From the NCBI GenBank assembly GCA_951812755.1, contig OX638329.1, positions 605,339 to 669,338 of the forward strand: 64,000 bases of DNA, in the 5' to 3' direction. Shown one piece after another: positions 62,115-64,000 of the stretch. Both the position numbers and the translations under genes were made by a program. The stretch is from an uncultured Latescibacterota bacterium. Its GTDB lineage: Bacteria; Latescibacterota; UBA2968. The notes under the pieces were generated by a model that saw only the letters and a program-made list of their open reading frames with translations, was not told the origin of the DNA and made no database searches. Every line of letters starts with the position of its first letter. Positions within the stretch are counted from its first letter, which is position 1.

Positions 62115-62145
62115 CCGTTTGCAAGTGTGAGATACAATGTATGAA

Positions 62146-62721
62146 TTAGTTTTTTTCCCATATCATATAGCAGGCACTTTGGTCTGGATATTGCTCTTCG
62201 ATCATTTGCCAAAATTTCTTTCTTTGTCTCTCTTTGCTTCTAAGCTGGAGCAACGGTTGCAACCGATAGACAGATAGGAAATTTAGTCCTGGGTCTGAGT
62301 CATCTATCTCCAAGATAAAGTCTTTAATTTCTTCATCCAGTTTGAGTAGCTGTAGAATCAAGCGGGTTTTCGTTCTCGAAATTCCTACCTGTTTAGCAAG
62401 TGCGGTCTGAGATTGAACATAGCCCTTTTCAAGAAGTTCGTGATAATACATGGCCTTTTTGAGATAGTTGGGATGGTGCAATTTTCGAGTAACTAATTGT
62501 TTTTGGGGCTTATGTCCGATTGCGATTATGGGTTTATTGTTTCTGCGGAAGTGATGGATGGGGAAGTGATCCCTTACGGTAAAAAGTTCAGTGAGTGGCA
62601 CGGTCGGGCTACCAAAAGTATCGTCTCGCTGAACTTGATCTATCTCCAAAGGTCGTAAGTTTTTGCTGCGATGAACAGCACTTACGGCCTTTTGTTTTAG
62701 CTCCGCCAGAGGTGCATCCAT
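62146..62721 (-). CDS. HTH (ParB/KorB-like) DNA-binding protein
   Basis: 191 residues; AAGG lies about 10 bases before the ATG. The N-terminal ~90 residues are basic and unassigned. About residues 90-150 contain a helix-turn-helix, ALAKQVGISRTKTRLILQLL, preceded by YYHELLEKGYVQSQT and followed by LDEEIKDFILE, as in the HTH of ParB/KorB-like proteins and of small proteins linked to recombinases. It lies upstream of element B and of the LRR gene, so it may regulate the surface genes or belong to a mobile element. No integrase is near. Confidence 0.6.
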   Translation of the reverse strand: MDAPLAELKQKAVSAVHRSKNLRPLEIDQVQRDDTFGSPTVPLTELFTVRDHFPIHHFRRNNKPIIAIGHKPQKQLVTRKLHHPNYLKKAMYYHELLEKGYVQSQTALAKQVGISRTKTRLILQLLKLDEEIKDFILEIDDSDPGLNFLSVYRLQPLLQLRSKERQRKKFWQMIEEQYPDQSACYMIWEKN

Positions 62722-62794
62722 TTGGACAAAGCCTTTACACTACGGCCTGATCTAACCAAGGGCACCATTTGACTGACGATTGGTGTCAGGTGTA

Positions 62795-62836
62795 CAAAAA
62801 ACAAGTGCTGTCCAATCAGATACTGGACAGCACTTT
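62795..62836 (-). terminator. Terminator of the right-edge WD40 gene
   Basis: AAGTGCTGTCC/GGACAGCACTT, an 11-bp stem followed on the minus strand by GTTTTTTG. The rest of 62722-62936 shows no gene. Confidence 0.82.
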
Positions 62837-62936
62837 GTATTATCTCATCCGCATACCAACTTAGGAGCGATACCCTATACCCGCCCGTAGGATGATGGAT
62901 GATTTATGTATGATCCACCAAAACGGGTAACTCCAT

Positions 62937-64000
62937 TTATCCCGAAGTACCAAAGCTGGCGGTAAAGATCAGAAAATCTCCGAATCCAATCGTCCCATCG
63001 CCATCCAGATCGTATTTTGCATCGTAATTAGAATCGCCCCGACTTGCCCCGAACCTCGCTACAAATGCCAAAAAATCTGCAAAATCAACCTGCTCATTCC
63101 CATCAAAATCGGGCGTGGGCGTCTTCTCCACACTACTACTCCATTCAGATACATCCCACAGCTTGATTGTTTCATCTACTGACCCCGAAGCAAGCGTCTT
63201 ACCACCATCAGGCGAAAAGGACACTGAAGCGACAGACCTCGTATGCCCTTCAAGGGTGGCGATATTTTGCCTTGTAGCAACGTCCCACAGCTTGATTGTG
63301 TCATCTACTGACCCTGACGCGAGCGTTCTACCATCAGGCGAAAAGGACACTGAAAGGACATTCCTCGTATGCCCTTCAAGGGTGGCGATATTTTGCCTTG
63401 TGGCAACGTCCCACAGCTTAATTGTGTCATCTACTGACCCTGACGCGAGTGTTTTTCCATCAGGCGAAAAGGACACTGAATAGACCCAACCCGTATGCCC
63501 TTCAAGGGTGGCGATATTTTGCCTTGTAGCAACGTCCCACAGCTTAATTGTTTCATCAGAAGACCCTGAAGCGAGTGTTTTTCCATCAGGCGAAAAGGAC
63601 ACCGACACGACAGAACTCGTATGCCCTTCAAGGGTGGCGATATTTTGCCTTGTAGCAACGTCCCACAGCTTAATTGTGTCATCAGAAGACCCTGAAGCGA
63701 GTGTTTTTCCATCAGGCGAAAAGGACACTGAATAGACCCAACCCGTATGCCCTTCAAGGGTGGCGATATTTTGCCTTGTAGCAACGTCCCACAGCTTAAT
63801 TGTTTCATCAGAAGACCCTGACGCGAGTGTTTTTCCATCAGGCGAAAAGGACACCGACACGACAGAACTCGTATGCCCTTCAAGGGTGGCGATATTTTGC
63901 CTTGTAGCAACGTCCCACAGCTTAATTGTGTCATCAGAAGACCCTGAAGCGAGTGTTTTTCCATCAGGCGAAAAGGACACTGAATAGACCCAACCCGTAT
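62937..64000 (-). CDS. WD40-repeat protein with dockerin-like C-terminus (5' part beyond window)
   Basis: The frame stays open to 64000, so the N-terminus is missing; about 354 residues are visible. They hold about seven and a half WD40 blades of the type VSFSPDGKTLASGSSDDTIK, each 42 residues and nearly identical, then SSSVEKTPTPDFDGNEQVDF and a second loop LDGDGTIGFGDFLIF, the same paired calcium-loop module as in the two giant neighbours. No catalytic domain is in view. DNA units alternate in a 252-bp higher-order pattern. It is likely exported like its neighbours. Confidence 0.88.
   Translation of the reverse strand, partial: TGWVYSVSFSPDGKTLASGSSDDTIKLWDVATRQNIATLEGHTSSVVSVSFSPDGKTLASGSSDETIKLWDVATRQNIATLEGHTGWVYSVSFSPDGKTLASGSSDDTIKLWDVATRQNIATLEGHTSSVVSVSFSPDGKTLASGSSDETIKLWDVATRQNIATLEGHTGWVYSVSFSPDGKTLASGSVDDTIKLWDVATRQNIATLEGHTRNVLSVSFSPDGRTLASGSVDDTIKLWDVATRQNIATLEGHTRSVASVSFSPDGGKTLASGSVDETIKLWDVSEWSSSVEKTPTPDFDGNEQVDFADFLAFVARFGASRGDSNYDAKYDLDGDGTIGFGDFLIFTASFGTSG

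Noticed and set aside
62937-64000. Periodic DNA repeats as a CRISPR or satellite
   Set aside because: Periodicity of 126/252 bp matches in-frame WD40 blades of a single protein.

Overview
The window looks like a chromosomal segment of an uncultured Gram-negative-type bacterium. Support for this: outer-membrane barrel-like proteins, DsbD, HtrA and a periplasm-sensing phosphatase. The style of the surface proteins (calcium-loop modules reading roughly DFDGDGxVGxSDFL), two sulfatases, a GH106-like glycosidase, and many intergenic palindromes recall Latescibacterota/Poribacteria-like heterotrophs. That placement is an inference from gene style only; no rRNA gene is present. Two tRNA genes are seen (Leu-CAA and Met-CAT).

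Layout. 1-6.4 kb: metabolic and housekeeping genes (BKACE, hotdog protein, histidine phosphatase, PepA, Uma2 protein, MBL hydrolase). 6.4-17 kb: a methyltransferase-nuclease fusion, HtrA, a sulfatase, a propeller/SpoIIE phosphatase and DsbD, followed by a striking tandem-repeat tract. 17.5-30.1 kb: a FolC protein fused to an ATP-grasp domain, a large GH106-like glycosidase, a MocA/DHDPS/aldehyde dehydrogenase catabolic group, an MNT nucleotidyltransferase with a tiny overlapping partner, and a second sulfatase.

30.3-41.7 kb is an AT-richer accessory/defence region. It holds a compact four-gene operon (DNA methyltransferase, PmeII-like endonuclease, TcmP, and a three-Cys Gp37/Gp68 protein), an Rpn-like nuclease, two paralogous BrnA-like small proteins, two complementary decayed copies of one HigBA-type toxin-antitoxin module, a DUF2779 protein preceded by a fragment of a WYL regulator, and a PD-(D/E)XK protein. 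41.7-52 kb: M48 peptidase, OMP, a triple-AAA+ protein, a WYL regulator, tRNA-Leu, FloA and NfeD, and tRNA-Met.

52-64 kb is a cluster of giant surface/secreted proteins, all on the minus strand: a metzincin-like protease with WD40 arrays, a plant-type LRR protein with a C-terminal metalloprotease, and a WD40 protein running off the right edge. All three carry the same paired calcium-loop (dockerin-like) module. The first two share a ~200-bp, strongly structured upstream element.

Intergenic DNA is dominated by short repeat families: a ~32-bp REP-like palindrome present in at least eight full copies, all in one orientation; cagat- and cacaaagac-type short repeats that have been captured as C-termini of genes; perfect GGGCG...CGCCC palindromes; and a ~220-240-bp MITE-like element in two opposite copies, one of which abuts the start of the triple-AAA+ gene.
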